64,000 bases of DNA from the NCBI GenBank assembly GCA_023974075.1, contig CM043807.1, positions 7,750,176 to 7,814,175 of the forward strand, written 5' to 3'. The number at the start of each line of letters is the position of its first letter. The stretch's first letter is position 1. The notes under the pieces were generated by a model, which worked only from the letters and a program-made list of their open reading frames with translations, ran no database searches and was not told the DNA's origin. The position numbers were made by a program, and so were the translations under genes. Positions 12,542 through 25,446 of this stretch are shown piece after piece. Source of the DNA: Chaenocephalus aceratus. Taxonomy: Eukaryota > Chordata > Actinopteri > Perciformes > Channichthyidae.

Positions 12542-14570
12542 TTTCTCAGTGTTAGTGAGGACTCAAAGTCAAATTGTCCCCAGCTTTCGTGTCATAGCTG
12601 TGATCTGAAAAGGAGGAGGCTGGTTGTGTTCAGACAGACATGACGCAGCATAAAGCTTGACGGTGAAACGGTTTCCTATTTACTATCAAGTGCTGCAGTG
12701 GAGTCAAGTAGGCCACAATGAGAAAGAAAGTGTGAATAGAGCTCAAATGTTGCAGCTCTCCTGACACTGGCACCGTCAGGAGTTTCTTTTAAAGGGATCA
12801 AATACAAGGACATTTCCCCTTCCTTGTTGTTAGCGTTCTCCTGGGGAAACTGCTCTGGCTCTCTCGTCCGTCTCCAGCTCTCTCGGTTCTGCAGAAAGCG
12901 AGCTAAGCCTCTTGGGACACCTGAGAGTCCGCACTGACGTAAACCTTTCAAGGAAGCTTTTTGTTATATGACTGCGCGTGTGTGTAAAGGGAATGATACC
13001 GTTTTTCAGTACTGCATTTTAGGAGTATCTCTCTGTGTGTGCAAGATTGGTGCAGTCCTTGTTCAAAAGGCATCTGATTTAATTCAAGGGTATTTTTGGC
13101 CTGATAATCCACCTCTCAGTGATGTGGAATACATCATTTTAACCTCACAGAGACACAGCACGTGTGTATTTTTGTTGAATGTGTTTCTCTCCAAAAGCCT
13201 TACACACTTTTAGCTTGTAAAGTGATACACTGGCAATTATAACGACTCTCAATTTGCGAAATGGAAGTGAAGTACTGCAAGATTACCATTTTTATTTTTA
13301 ATTAACATGATCATAGTACTCCTCGTAGTTGTATTTGAGATGAGATGACATGTGGAATGCATGTATTTTTTATTAGCCAACCTACATTTATCTCAAGGAC
13401 TGTTATAAAGAGTACCTTGTTATTTTTGTTACTGTTTCTAGATGTGGAATACGTATACGCAGAACATAGTTTTCAAGCAATTCTCAAAAGAAGCAATTCC
13501 TTTTAACCCACTTTACGATTATATTTAATGTTTTTCTTTCTCTGTTCTTGATTTGACTTTGACCTTGACTGTAAAATACAGTTACTACAAAATGTTGCAT
13601 CAAACAAACATTCAAATAAAAGAATGGCAGCAAACAAGAACATCCCTTTTTTAGCCAGCAGCCATGCAGCCTTACAGTCCTCAGCTGAACCACTTTAGTT
13701 CATATGTTTGCATCCTCCAAGGTCAATCATATTTTTATTTACCATGCCCTTCAGGGGCTGCATGTTATTGCAATGTGAGAACACGTTGACAGCTGCTTTT
13801 TCCCCCTCAATTATTGTAAGATTTGTTTCCCTCTCTTTCTCTGTCCAATGATTCTAACCTAATCTAATCTTTTTCTGCCTTGAGCCGAGCAGAACCATCC
13901 ATAGAGATATTGACACAGTAAAACTGAGTTCAACACAAGGAGGAGCGCATCGACAAACACATTAGACACGAGAAGTTAAAACAAAATACAATGAAACCAT
14001 GGTGTGCAGATTACACTCTGCTTCTAACAGACCCTGTGTGTTGAAGAGCTTATAAAAGCTTATAGATTTTTATAGGTGGTTTTAGCGGGCTTAGGCCACG
14101 AGGGGAACTGAGTCAATGGTGTGGAAGATCGGAAAACAGGTCATGCGATTTTGGTTTAATCTTCAGCATTTGTATTGATCCAACATTTTGAGGGAGGTGT
14201 TGGAAACTGGAGGCAAGGGTTTGTAGTGTTGTAAATGATCTGGAGACAGTATTTCCCGAACATTGTCGTCAAAACGATTCAAAGAATAATTAGGAAATGA
14301 TTGCTCCTTGTCTTATTATGTCAGTGAAATTTGAAACATGAGCAGTTTTATGATACAGGACATGATTGTTGACTTTTATGCTGGCTTGGTCGTGTACGTG
14401 CTATCTCTGTGGCGCAGCTGTGGCTTTTAAAAGGTCCCCTCATAAACCAAAATGGCTATAAAATGCCTGCAAATTGTTTATAAAGAGAAAGAAAGAAGCA
14501 ATAGTAAAGATGAGCAGAAAGATGGCAGAAAAAGAGAGAAAATTGGGAAGGCAGAGATCAAAGCAGGAAC
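12542..14570. other. Non-coding stretch, nothing recognised
   Basis: Intronic or intergenic AT-rich DNA with only short chance open frames. Confidence 0.5.
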
Positions 14571-14813
14571 AGATAAGATAAGATAAGATAAGATGGACTT
14601 TTATTAATCCCTCGTGGGGAAATTGTTTCTCTGCATTTGACCCATCCTAGTGTTAGGAGCAGTGTGCTGCCATTTTGAACGGCGCCCGGGGAGCAGTGTG
14701 GGGAACGGTGCCTTGCTCAGGGACACCTCGGTAGCACTTGGTCTTGCCGGGACTTGAACTGGTGACCTTCCAGTTGCCAAGCCAAGTCCCTATCGACTTC
14801 GCCACCACCGCCC
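14571..14813 (-). mobile_element. tRNA-derived SINE, near full length
   Basis: Read on the minus strand: a tRNA-like head with box A region gggcggtggtggcgaagtcg and a B-box-like ggtcaccagttcaagtcccg, a body, and a 3' tail of TTATC units (14571-14595). It shares its body with 9021-9194. Confidence 0.85.
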
Positions 14814-14819
14814 ACTTTC

Positions 14820-14860
14820 TTTTTTTTTTTTTTTTTTTTATAAGATAAGATAAGATGGAC
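14820..14860. repeat. T20 run followed by a second ATAAG tail motif
   Basis: Twenty T (14820-14839) are followed by ATAAGATAAGATAAGATGGA, which also occurs at the far side of the SINE (about 14578-14597). See findings. Just after, a 14-bp unit (ggacggttatgaat) is duplicated in tandem from 14857. Confidence 0.85.
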
Positions 14861-15539
14861 GGTTATGAATGGACGGTTATGAATCAAAGGAAAGGTGCAT
14901 AAAAAGATAAAGAGATATCTCTCTCTTTGCATCCCAGAATACTCCCCTGTGAGGATCTTTATCTCAAATGTGGAGAAATTATTGATTCAGATGTGACCAT
15001 GAAGCTTTTATTGCACACAGGAGGATGAATGTCATTCGTACATCTTCTAACCAGCTGGACGCTTCTCCTTTTCCCAATAACACTTATTGATTCAATTCAA
15101 TTCAAATGAGCTCTCCTTCTTTTAAACGCCATGTCAAGAAAAGGATGATTCAGCAGGTTTTGGTGTCCAAAATTGTTGTTTCTTTATTCATAAATCATAT
15201 TGTCAATCAGTCCGCACGTAATATCAGGAACATGTCAGAGTGGGATGTTAGCGAAGTTACCCCAACTAGAAGTAGTCATTATTTAGAAAATGCAATTGTA
15301 AAGTTGATTAGAAGCTCATATCGATTTGATGGACGTGGGGCTACATGGAGTATCTTGTTAGCCTAGCTTAGCATAAAGTACAAAAGTAATACATACGGAC
15401 ATATTCTGGAGTCTCGTCCTCACCTCATTGCCAAGCAACTATAAGAGAAGTGACTGCACGATATATTTTACACTTTCTAAACTGATTTTAGAACAAACAC
15501 CAACATATATAATATCTTATCTTGTGAGCTTTAGAGACG

Positions 15540-15945
15540 CTAGTGTGCATTTTGTTACCTTAGGACAGGGCGTGGCTGTGGGTAAAAGCTGCTCCAGAGC
15601 CACTATTTCAAGCATACTACGTCATCAAGTGCCGCCGAAGGACTTTTCCAATGTCCAGCATACTTGGAATTCTACCGAGCCCGGCATACTTTGTAGCGAG
15701 ACATTTCTAGGCTGCACATGTGTAGACTACGCGGTCTTAAAATCCCCACAATGCTTTGCGCACGGACCAATATCCCCAAATCTGTGGCGGAGAAATGTAA
15801 GGCGGGGCCTCTCATATGACACACACCTGCACACTTGCTCGCCTGTTCCACTCTTCCTTTTCCGAATGCCAGGAAGTATTCTTGCCTCGCTTCTGAAGCA
15901 AGTGACTCGGAAGACATGTGCTACCAAGTAAGCGTACTCGACATT
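15540..15945. other. GC-rich patch, unknown, perhaps a repeat
   Basis: This patch is richer in G, C and CpG than its flanks (for example cgtcatcaagtgccgccgaa). A 167-residue open frame spans 15428-15931 but has no recognisable protein similarity. A transposon fragment is the likeliest reading. I could not find paired termini. Confidence 0.3.
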
Positions 15946-16749
15946 GAGAAACACCCTGAGTCTATTAACCTAGTTGTTTTTATACCTTGTCCTGCAGAAT
16001 ATACAGCCTCTATCTGCAGGAGCAAGAGGCTCAGTTGTTTGCAACGCTGGCACTAATCTGCATCCCCTCAGAGACCGCCTGTGTTCTCGACCTATTAAAA
16101 ACGGCCACAGCGGTGTCATGGTCGTTACAGCGAACACAATTAGAGGAGCAGTTAACAATGGGAATTAATTTGCTGTCATGCCCTCCTTGTATTGTCTACT
16201 GTTGCTGTCAAAGACCCCCCAACCTTCCTTTAAAGCTCATCTTGCTTTTTCTTTCTCAGTCTTTACAGAGCGGTACAATAAGAGACCTTTAGAGTCTGCT
16301 TACCAAGAAATTCTAACTTTTCAAAGGACCTTTTGTATCTTGCAATAAACTGTTGCAGAAAGAACAGATTGAAGTAATCTTTAAGTGAACCAGCCTTCTT
16401 GAAAGACGTATACAAGAAGACATACATCTCCTCTTTTCCCGGAGGACAAACAGAAAGAAAAGCAGAGGGTGAGGAGGGCAGAGAGTTTGCCTACATGTCA
16501 GAAGATGGAAAGGCAACAGGGGGGCGATAAGTGATCCAGGGGTGGTTACTGCTGAGTTCACTGTACAGGCCTTACATTCTCATTTAATGTCTGAACTCTC
16601 TTCTCAGCATCCTTCCCTGTGTCCTTAGTCCATGGATAAGGACACGGCATATGGAAGCTGCTAATTTTTTACTGGATACATCTTCTGACAGCAAGAGTAA
16701 TTTAGCAAATAGCCCTCTTGCACACACCGTGCCTGCAGGACCCAGAGCA

Positions 16750-16770
16750 GGGGGGGGGGGGGGGGGGGGG
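16750..16770 (+). repeat. G20 run
   Basis: Twenty consecutive G, with only a single T before further G. Possible G-quadruplex. Confidence 0.95.
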
Positions 16771-16799
16771 TGGGGAGTTGTAGAGAGGATGGATGGAAA

Positions 16800-18638
16800 A
16801 TCAGTGTAAAAGGGGGCAGATGAGAGGAAGAGTGGGGGGAGGGGATGACGCTGGAGAACGAGATGGATTAAGGGAACGTGAGGAATGTGAGGCAGCGACC
16901 AGGTTGAAAGATAGGATAGGACACACTGATGGAGGAGGAACGTGAAGCCATCAGGCCTTCTCACATGCACGTTAACATTTTACAACCTCTCTCTTTCTCC
17001 GCTACATTTCAGTCACCAGTTTGTTCCAGAAGAAAAGGGGAATGTCGATAATGTTTTTTAGCAGCCACACAGCCAAACTACGGGGACATTTATTTAAAGA
17101 CAATCTGTTTTTGTTGATAGAAGTGCTCAAAATAACCTCTTCTTCATACTTCTTAAAGTGCAACCGTAACATTTTTGTGAGTTGTATGGTAAACATGCTG
17201 GAGGGGAGGAATTGATTAATTTTTTAAGTGGTTTATTAAGCAAAAACCCTCTGGTTCCAGCTCCCTGAATGTAAAGATTGGCTGTTTTTCATTATAATAT
17301 ATCATAGTAAACTGAATATATTTGACTATATTCCAACATTTAATTGACAACATGATTGATCAGAAAATCCTAAAGACAGGCAGCCCTGTAGCCAAATGTA
17401 CTTAGTTTTATTATTCAAGGGAACACACTTTACAGAAACATTTTTGTAACCACATCAACGTCTCTGTCTCTGTCCGTGTCTCTTTGTTTATCTCCATGGT
17501 GATAACACACTGTCTCTACTTCTGTCTTTATATCATTAAACTGAGCAAAGACAGACAGCAATCCAAAGCACAACAGTGCACATGTAATGGCCTTTCACTT
17601 CATCTGAATTTGTAATCATTCTATGTACAAACTCCATCTGTCGAGACACTGTTCATATTTTAGTTTTAAGGCTACACACACATTGCACTTTACATTGATA
17701 TTATGTGACCAGTTGTAACCCTTTATCTTGAGAACAAACATATATTTATATATGTAAAAAAACAGTTATGTTCACATTGGTTAGCTTCAAACGCAATAGG
17801 GTTCATGAAAATCCTTTCTGTGTTCTTATCCCAATGAAGACATTATGTGTTCTTCTAACTCTCTTAGCTGCACACACTTTCAGCCTACTAAATGCCACCC
17901 TTTCATGAGGAGGGGATAATTGTGTTTGGTTTTTTAAAGGCATAATCAACACCCCTAAACCCCATTTACGGCTACCTGTTCTGCTTGGTTTGTGGGCCTA
18001 ATACATAGAGAATAATTTTACCAATGAGTAAAAACAACAACTTTCAAACTGCACAGCATGTCAAAACCAAACAAGTGAGCAGTGCCTACAGAGCTGTAAT
18101 GAGATCTGAACACATTTGAAACTATTATAGTATCAATTCATGCCTTAAAAACAAGTATAATCTTAATGTACACCCACTTGTATTCATATTTTACAATGCC
18201 CTGTGTTTAGAACAAATCTGGCAATCATCAATGGCAGTGGTGGCTAGAGAATGTAATTGAGTGGTCTTGCCGACATCGGAGCATCGTTGGTCTTTGACAT
18301 GATGGTTAAAATATATCTGGCTGTACTTACATTCATTGATACGGCTGTACTGTACATCTGGCACCAAAGAGGACCATGGCTCAAATCCAGGCAGCCATTA
18401 TCTTCTGTTTGCCAAACTAACCGACACTGGGCTGACAAAAACACAAGGGCTAATGCAAGAATGAGACAGAAGACAGTCAAACCGGCTACAGCCAGGCGGC
18501 ACAGTGAAGGCTGACTGTAGAGTCAAATCAACTGCACCCAATTCTAGTTGATCCCAAGGGATGGAATTTAAAATATGACTTGAAGAATGAAGAACAGACT
18601 TTACGTTGTTTTAATATTTTCTATCTCTTTTCCCGCAG
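16800..18638. other. Intron upstream of the 18639 exon
   Basis: No exon or clear repeat is seen. It ends with the acceptor tract tatctcttttcccgcag. Confidence 0.5.
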
Positions 18639-18719
18639 CAACCAAACAGTGCTTCACCAGTTCTGCTGTCCCGCCCCCGAGGCCCATGAGGGGGAGACCT
18701 CTACTGCCTGTGTCCCCAG
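18639..18719 (+). CDS. iqsec2: IQSEC2-like internal exon (exon 1 of 3 in window)
   Basis: This is an 81-bp internal coding exon. A pyrimidine-rich tract ending in cccgcag precedes it and a strong donor (CAG then GTAAGA) follows it. The first base completes a codon from an upstream exon. Then 26 codons are open, beginning NQTVLHQFCCPAPEA, and the exon ends with AG, the first two bases of a split codon. The exon at 45226 starts with C, which gives AGC (Ser) and opens the frame that reaches [13 protein letters not shown]. From memory, an HQFCCP-type segment occurs in the N-terminal halves of IQSEC proteins. No domain is visible; it is probably part of the disordered linker between the N-terminal coiled coil and the IQ motif. 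A second frame is also open across the 81 bp but would enter the wrong frame downstream. Assignment rests on splice phase and family memory. Confidence 0.7.
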
Positions 18720-20707
18720 GTAAGACCTCCGCATCCTTTAAACACCTGCACAAATATTAAGTTGTTTACTTATATTATTATTTATATTTATTATTTATTT
18801 CCTTTTGAACAGTTTAATTTGTATTGCTTGTACATTGCAATTGCAGCCACTTGCCATGCATCCTGTTAGTAGCGGTGCGGCCGTAGCTCCTTTAGGCAAC
18901 ACAACTACCCCAGCAGAGGTTTCTGTACCTTGAAGTGGTTGTAAATGCTCCAGGTCACTTTCAGGGACAATCTGAATTCCTAACCTCCATGATCATTATA
19001 CGCCAATAATAGGGAGACTGTTATATCAGCTTGGGTTTTGGGTCCGGTTGAGGCTGTGGGATTGTTTCCTGAGTGATTATGAGACCGTTATTTCCACAGA
19101 GGTATCAGATAAAGATAAATAAACCCAGCTGTAATATCCAAATCAATCACTTCCAGATCCCATTTCCTGGATAATGGTCAAGTCCTTGGTGAGTTATTGG
19201 AATAATATTACATTGAGTTTAGTCAGCAAAGCAAGGCGATTATGTTGTTATCTCTTTATGTCAGATTGCCACATGACAGTGATGGAGCTGATACTGGCCA
19301 ATTGGAAATCAAACTGTGTACACTTGCATACGATTTCTAAGAAATAAGCTCCTGTAATACATCTAATATGCCTTTGTACCACATCTTTGTGCGTGTAAAC
19401 ATCTAGAGTTGAATTGGAAGTTCGTCAGGTATTAAAAGATTAGATTGGCAAGAACAAAAATAAATAATAATCGCCTTTGATAAGGTAGAAGCAGAATTGA
19501 CCACACACAATTGTGTTTGCCTCCTGCTTGTATTTAATAATGGACCACCAGAGTTTCACTAATAATGATGGCATTCATCAGGCAGCAGCAGCAATTAAGC
19601 AACCCGTCCAATAATCGTTTTTCATTTTGTCGACCGCTACTCACGCGTTGTATGAGCTTGGCAGAAAATAGCAGATTGGCGAACACATATTGATGGCAAA
19701 ACATAGACCCTGCGGTGCTGGAAAGAATAAGTGGCAGAGCAAGAAGCAAACCAAATCACACTTTAAACCCCTCAGAGGGCTGTGCTGAGTCAGCCACATG
19801 GACAGACTGAAGGACACATACATGTAGGGTTGCATGGAGAGCAGGGAACTCTTTTTATTTGCTTTGTTTGCTTTACCAGATCATTTCTCCGGTGTTGACT
19901 GACTCAAAACCCAAGTCTCTTACAGTATGTGTTGTCACAAAAGTCCCTTAATGCCTCTATGTCATACATTCATAGACAGTGGTGGAAGTTGAACAGGAGA
20001 TACTCACATAAAGTCAAAGATAGAGGGGAAATTGAAAAGCCAAAAGTCGTGAATCGATGGTCGTTCAGCAGCTTGCTCGATAAAAGCTGTTTGGTGCTGC
20101 TGTGCTTTGTGATTGCTTTGGGCATAAGGACCATTAGCTAAAGGTACAAACAAAGTTCACAACAGAAGGGCTTTGCTAACTCACCGTTCTCTGAAGCGAA
20201 CCACTTCAAAGCAGGATTCTCTGGGACCGAGACAGAAAGCAGCTTGTGGTTTTGTCTTTTTCGTTCTTGTTGTTCTTGTTGCGTCTTATCTCTTTTTGAA
20301 AGCCGTCGTTGATTTCCGTATTTCCGCATTGTTGTCAGTGATTTGTTGGTCATTTACTCACGTGGCATCACCACATCACATCACAGCGACACAGCTCCAC
20401 ATGGCACCCACACCTCATCGCATCCATCATCATTCATGGTCACTTCATTCGGGCTTGTCTCTCCACTGTGCTCACGTTAAGCTTGAAAGAGTCATGTATG
20501 AGTATTACCATGTAACAAAAGTGTAACTATGCAATGTAAAAAAATACCATAATGCATTGGTGTGTGTACTGTAGGGTCTTTCCCATGCTGGAACCTGGTG
20601 AGCCTCCTTGTTGACACATGTAATGCATCTGTGTTCATGTGAAAAAAAACTGTTATCTTATCATGTTGCATGCTTTGGCTTGGCAGTGATCAGAACATAG
20701 CTCCCTG

Positions 20708-20713
<6 letters not shown>
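18720..20713. other. Start of the 26.5-kb intron
   Basis: The donor GTAAGA opens an intron to 45225. In this part I see only unique non-coding sequence. Confidence 0.6.

Positions 20714-20773
<60 letters not shown>
20714..20773. repeat. (GT)n microsatellite
   Basis: About 60 bp of uninterrupted TG dinucleotides. Confidence 0.98.
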
Positions 20774-20774
<1 letters not shown>

Positions 20775-21183
20775 CAGTGTGTCACTACTGTACACACAGC
20801 CTACATTAGATTACTTATATACGCTGGGAAAACACACACCAGTCTTCACACCACCACAACAGCAGTGAAATCCATAGATTAACATTATTTACATCAATTT
20901 TAGGCTTTTTTGATTTTCCTCTTCAATCTCATATATCTGTATATGAATGTCTGAGTTACAAGAATTCAAAGATTGTCAGACTTATATTGGGGGATAATAA
21001 TGCGCCCATGTTTCTGTAAATGCACGACTAAAGTTTCCACAATGTTTTGGAGGAAGTGAGCAGAAAGTAGAATGCTGTGGCCTGCAACATGAGCACTGTT
21101 GTATTAGTAGTTTACAGTTCTTTTAGAAATTGGAATGGTTTAAAGTTTGCCGAATTAGCTATTAGCAGTTATTGTTTGCAATG

Positions 21184-21250
21184 TTACATTACATTACATT
21201 TAGCTGACGCTTTTATCCAAAGCGACTTACAATAAGTACATTCTACCAAG
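21184..21250 (+). mobile_element. Fish dispersed-repeat tail
   Basis: TTACA repeats followed by tttagctgacgcttttatcc and aaagcgacttacaata. This block is very common in fish genomes as part of a retroelement-like repeat. Only the conserved end is visible. Confidence 0.6.
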
Positions 21251-21438
21251 AAGATACAAACTTGAAGAAAACAGAATCATATAAGTACATCAGGTTTCAT
21301 AGAGCCAAAACATTTCAAGTGCTACTCAACTGGCTTTCGATAAGCCAGTCCATGTTCACATGGATGTATAGACAACTGTCGCTGGATTACTTTGAACACA
21401 TTACAAATGTAATAAAACTCAGGCAAGTTATTGAGGTT

Positions 21439-21459
21439 TGGGTTAGGGTTAGGGTTAGT
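21439..21459 (+). repeat. Short telomere-like TTAGGG units
   Basis: About three units (gggttagggttagggttag). Too short to be a former chromosome end. Confidence 0.85.
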
Positions 21460-22029
21460 TATATACGTAAAGCGACTGTTTTCTATGATTTCCAAGTGGT
21501 TTTATGGACATACATTCGCAATGGAAATCGGTCATCAGAAAGTCAAATCAACTCTAAATCAAGAAATGTGTATATGTATTGCAAGTTTCTTGGTTTAACT
21601 AAGTTATAGCAATTTTGGACGCAAACTGCTGCAATTAAACTTTGCTAACACCCTACACGTACCTCTCTTTCCTATCAAAGCGAGTGTATTCTGTCATCCT
21701 GAATGATTGAGGGGATCCGACCGCCAACAAACAAGGCCTGATTTCCATATACAAAGGACAACTCTTCGCCTCTTTGTGCACGGCCTCCACTTCAGGATGT
21801 AATGAAACCCTATTTCCCACGCTGAACCTGACAGACAAAGTGCAATCATTGATATTTCATTTGCGCCGCTCTTTCTGCTGAGAGTAATTCAAGCCTCTGA
21901 GTCACAGGGGTCAGCTCAGAAAAGGGCACCTGCCTGAGCCTCTACAATAACTCATTGTAGTCAATTGAAGCAATGCTTGCTCTTGATTTGTACCTGTCCG
22001 CTCTGTGGAGCTTCAACTGATCAGTTAGG

Positions 22030-22130
22030 ACCCTCAGAATCACAATCAGAATCCCTTCTTTGTCCAGCAATGGGGAAATGTGCACATTACAAAAGCAGAA
22101 GTCTAGTGCAGATAAAGTAAAGAGAATATA
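22030..22130 (-). mobile_element. Possible retroelement tail
   Basis: The aatcacaatcagaatccctt start followed by a body resembling SINE/LINE tails in fish suggests a minus-strand fragment. Compare 61436-61530. Confidence 0.4.
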
Positions 22131-23268
22131 CTTACATATACAAAAAGTAAGATAACTCAGTATGCATACGTTATTAATAATACAAAAACACAAGTAGGAC
22201 AAAAACAGATAAATGCATCATGGTAAAACAAGTTGCATGCATATGTATATATATATATATATCTGCGTTTTTGAACAACATATCAAATTAAAGAGGTAGC
22301 CAGTACTGTTTTCAGATTGTAGATACATTGGAATAATAATAAAGCGTGAATTGCACGAGGGTATATTGCAGTTTTATATTTACAGGTAGGGTTATTGCAC
22401 ATCAGTGGTGTTACAATCTAACACGGTGTATGTAGGGCAGAACAAAGTTGGATGTTTTCAACTGAGAGGGTTTTGAGGACTCCACTGTCACTTTTAATAA
22501 GGACCCTACGGAGGTCGGAAACTCACCCTGGTAGTCTGGTCAGTGGTCACTCTTGCAAGTCTTTAAGGAGGCACCATAGGGATGAGGGACTATAGGGGGT
22601 TGAATTCAGGGTCACCAAGTCAGATATATAATCATTCATGGAAGGAGCTGATGGTGGGGATGGCCACTGCCTTTCAATTACGACTGTGAGCTATCTCCTG
22701 CTGCGGCGTGCTAACACTGCACACTGGAGTTGTTCCTCTTACAGCTCCATAGGGACCTCTGGTTATACTTTCTGCTTTGCAGCGGAACTGAGAACTGCTG
22801 CGGTGGACACACAGGGACCAGCAACCTAATAAAGGGAAGGAAAGCATTATTAGAGTATTCTAGCATGGAGAATGGCACAGCAGGAGAACTATAAACAAGG
22901 ACACTCAAGCTGCAGGAAGATGTTACCTTCAAAATAGCTGCTGTGTGTTTTGTGTATTTTCAAGAGTCCACTTTCAAACCAAACTGAAGCTAACTGTGCA
23001 CATAGAAAGGCTCATACTCATTCATAACATGTCTGATTTTGACAGTCAGAGCTTCCGAGGATGAGGAAAACATCCCAAGACACAGTATCTGTTTGCACTT
23101 GATACAACTTATGTTGCACACATTGATGTTCACAGTTGGATGCCACAGTTTTGAAGTTTACTCAAGGGTTTGGGATCACATCCAAATCATTTTACCAAGT
23201 GTTGAAGTGAAACTGCCTCCATGAACTCCCACTTGCAAATGGAGATAGCTGCAGTGTTGTTTTATCAA

Positions 23269-23270
<2 letters not shown>

Positions 23271-23318
<48 letters not shown>
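23271..23318. repeat. (GT)n microsatellite
   Basis: About 48 bp of pure GT. Confidence 0.98.
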
Positions 23319-23321
<3 letters not shown>

Positions 23322-23565
23322 CAAGTACAAGTATCAGTCTGAACAGAGTGAGCACTGGGTATAATACCTCAGTCACAGAGACATGAGGATGCATTTCCTT
23401 ACACCAGTGAAATGTACAGATCGAAACTGCTGTTGCAATTATAACTTTCTAAATGATTTAATTTCCGGCAAGGTATCAAGTATCCAACTGTAACTGAACA
23501 GTTTCCCTTAAAACCATTTCCCTTTTAACAAACATAATGTGTATATATAATAATTCCTTACATTA

Positions 23566-23758
23566 TAGCGCTTTTTCAATGACACACATTACACATATAT
23601 CATACATGCAATGGTCAGAAACTGTGGACAATACCCACAGGAGCAAGTTCAGGTGAAGTGTCTTGCCCAAGGACACACTGGCTTTACAGACGCAGCAGCG
23701 GCGGGTTTCACCCCTTGATCTGATGATCATTGCACAGCGCAGTGCGCCACACCGTCCA
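23566..23758 (-). mobile_element. tRNA-derived SINE, tandem copy A
   Basis: It shares gtgaagtgtcttgcccaagg, the gcgctttt edge and the cttgatctgatgatc segment with copy B at 23781. The tRNA-like head (high-coordinate end) is damaged: the B-box region is partly deleted next to gggtttcaccccttg. Confidence 0.75.
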
Positions 23759-23780
23759 TCTTCACGCCTCGAGGTCATCG

Positions 23781-23973
23781 AGGCGCTTTTACAAGTATAC
23801 ATTGGTATCATACATGTACTGTGGACAATACCCACAGGAGCAAATCCGGGTGAAGTGTCTTGCCCAAGGACACAACGGCCTGACGCAGTGGCAGCAGGAG
23901 CGGGTTTCGAACTGGAGTTCCCCAGCACTCCCCCTTGATCTGATGATCGGATGCACAGACCACTGCGCCACCC
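23781..23973 (-). mobile_element. tRNA-derived SINE, tandem copy B
   Basis: Read on the minus strand, the head starts ggtggcgcagtggtctgtgc (A-box-like) and has a B-box-like agttcgaaacccg, as in tRNA-derived SINEs. The body has tgtccttgggcaagacactt. It is better preserved than copy A. Confidence 0.8.
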
Positions 23974-24059
23974 TTCCCCATAAAACCACATTCCTGGAAT
24001 ATCATCCAAGACACACAATGTCTTTAATCAAAGACTTTGTCCCGTGAGTGCCAATATGC

Positions 24060-25290
24060 ATTTGAATGCATCACAATTAGCATAACAACCACTCTGCGGC
24101 GTTCTCATACTTGTAGTTTTAAATGTAGCTGAACTGTTTTAGCAGAGAAGGACTGACACAGTATACGTTTTCTTGCTTCAACAGTAGTACTTTAAAGGGT
24201 TGTCGTAAGTAAAAATCTGCCCTCCTGAGTCCTGACTGAATAATCCTTTTAGTGGTGAAGCTGATTGGATAGTAAACACTGGTTAGGCCTCAGAGATAAA
24301 TATAAACTGACCGGTCAGGCTTTGGCAGGTGACAGCCCATATTGTTGGCATGTTGCTTCAGCCTGCCGGCGATTCAGCTGCCAAACGGACTCTTTCCCAT
24401 CAGCTCGCTGTGTGCACAGAAACACTGACATCTTGCTCACCATCTAAAACTCTTTTTAAGTGAGACCTCCTTCTGTGCTCCTGACAGACGACTTGCACAC
24501 ACATACACACACCAACACCTTAATGAGGTATTGTATGCTAATTAGCTAGCACAATCTGCCATAAGGATTTACCTTGTCAGAAAGGAAATTATCTATCAAG
24601 TTCATGCTCTTCCTTGACACATGACAATCAAACAAATACATCCATAAAAGTGTATTTCTTGTGAAACCTTCCAACTAAAGGGTAAGGGTAAGATTTGTAG
24701 TTAAACTTCAGAATAAATTAGTGGTGATCTGTACTTTAAACCCTCAGTTTAATTAAAGTTTACAATCTTATCTTTTATGATAGGCTATAAAGTGTGTTAA
24801 TAAAGTAGAGACAAGGCAGGATAACACTCTGCATCTGGTGAAGCATATGTCTTTAGAGAAATACAAAGAGAAGGACAACACATTCGGCTCATTGCCAGAT
24901 CGGATTAAGAAGGCTTGTTTCATAATTTCATAAACCCTGAGAGATCGCAGTGGGGAGAATGATGGGGGTTCTGCAGGAAATTAATTCACCTTTGGTTTTG
25001 TGAGATTAGTCAGCCGTGTCGTTTCGCCAAGAAACCTTTTCCCCTCAAAGTTATCACTGGAATTTATACTAAACTGCACTAATTAAGAGGATTCATGCTG
25101 TGTGCCGAGTGGAAAGGTGACTCGAGATGAAAAAAGACGCAGCTGGAATTATTCGTCACTTTGGCTAGCAACGAGACAAATAGGTTCAGTGTGAGTGGGG
25201 GGGGGGGGGGGACTACAGGATCCATGATTCATTGGGGGCAGAGGAGTGATTGATAGAATGATCGATCTGTTCTGCTGGAGGGCGTTCAGG
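24060..25290. other. Intronic stretch, nothing recognised
   Basis: No gene or clear repeat, except a G-run at about 25197-25211. Confidence 0.5.
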
Positions 25291-25293
25291 GTC

Positions 25294-25372
25294 ACACACA
25301 CGCACGCACACGCACGCACACACACGCACGCACACGCACGCACACACGCACGCACACGCACGCACACACACG

Positions 25373-25444
<72 letters not shown>
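25294..25444. repeat. (CA)n array with interspersed CACGCA units
   Basis: About 150 bp. The left 90 bp mixes CACACA with CGCA units, and the right 60 bp is pure CA. Alternating purine/pyrimidine throughout makes it a Z-DNA candidate. Confidence 0.97.

Positions 25445-25446
<2 letters not shown>

Noticed and set aside
15428..15931. 167-codon open frame
   Set aside because: No similarity recognised, no splice or start context, and opposite-strand frames are equally open in this GC-rich patch.
18244..18480. Minus-strand frame starting with a signal-peptide-like hydrophobic stretch
   Set aside because: 78 codons, no promoter or splice support, and no recognised family.
21439..21459. Ancient telomere fusion point
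   Set aside because: Only about three TTAGGG units without flanking subtelomeric features.
23600..23973. Functional tRNA gene
   Set aside because: Only A- and B-box-like parts of a SINE head; the full cloverleaf and anticodon arm do not fit.
25294..25444. CRISPR-like array
   Set aside because: Simple dinucleotide repeats with no spacers; the genome is vertebrate.
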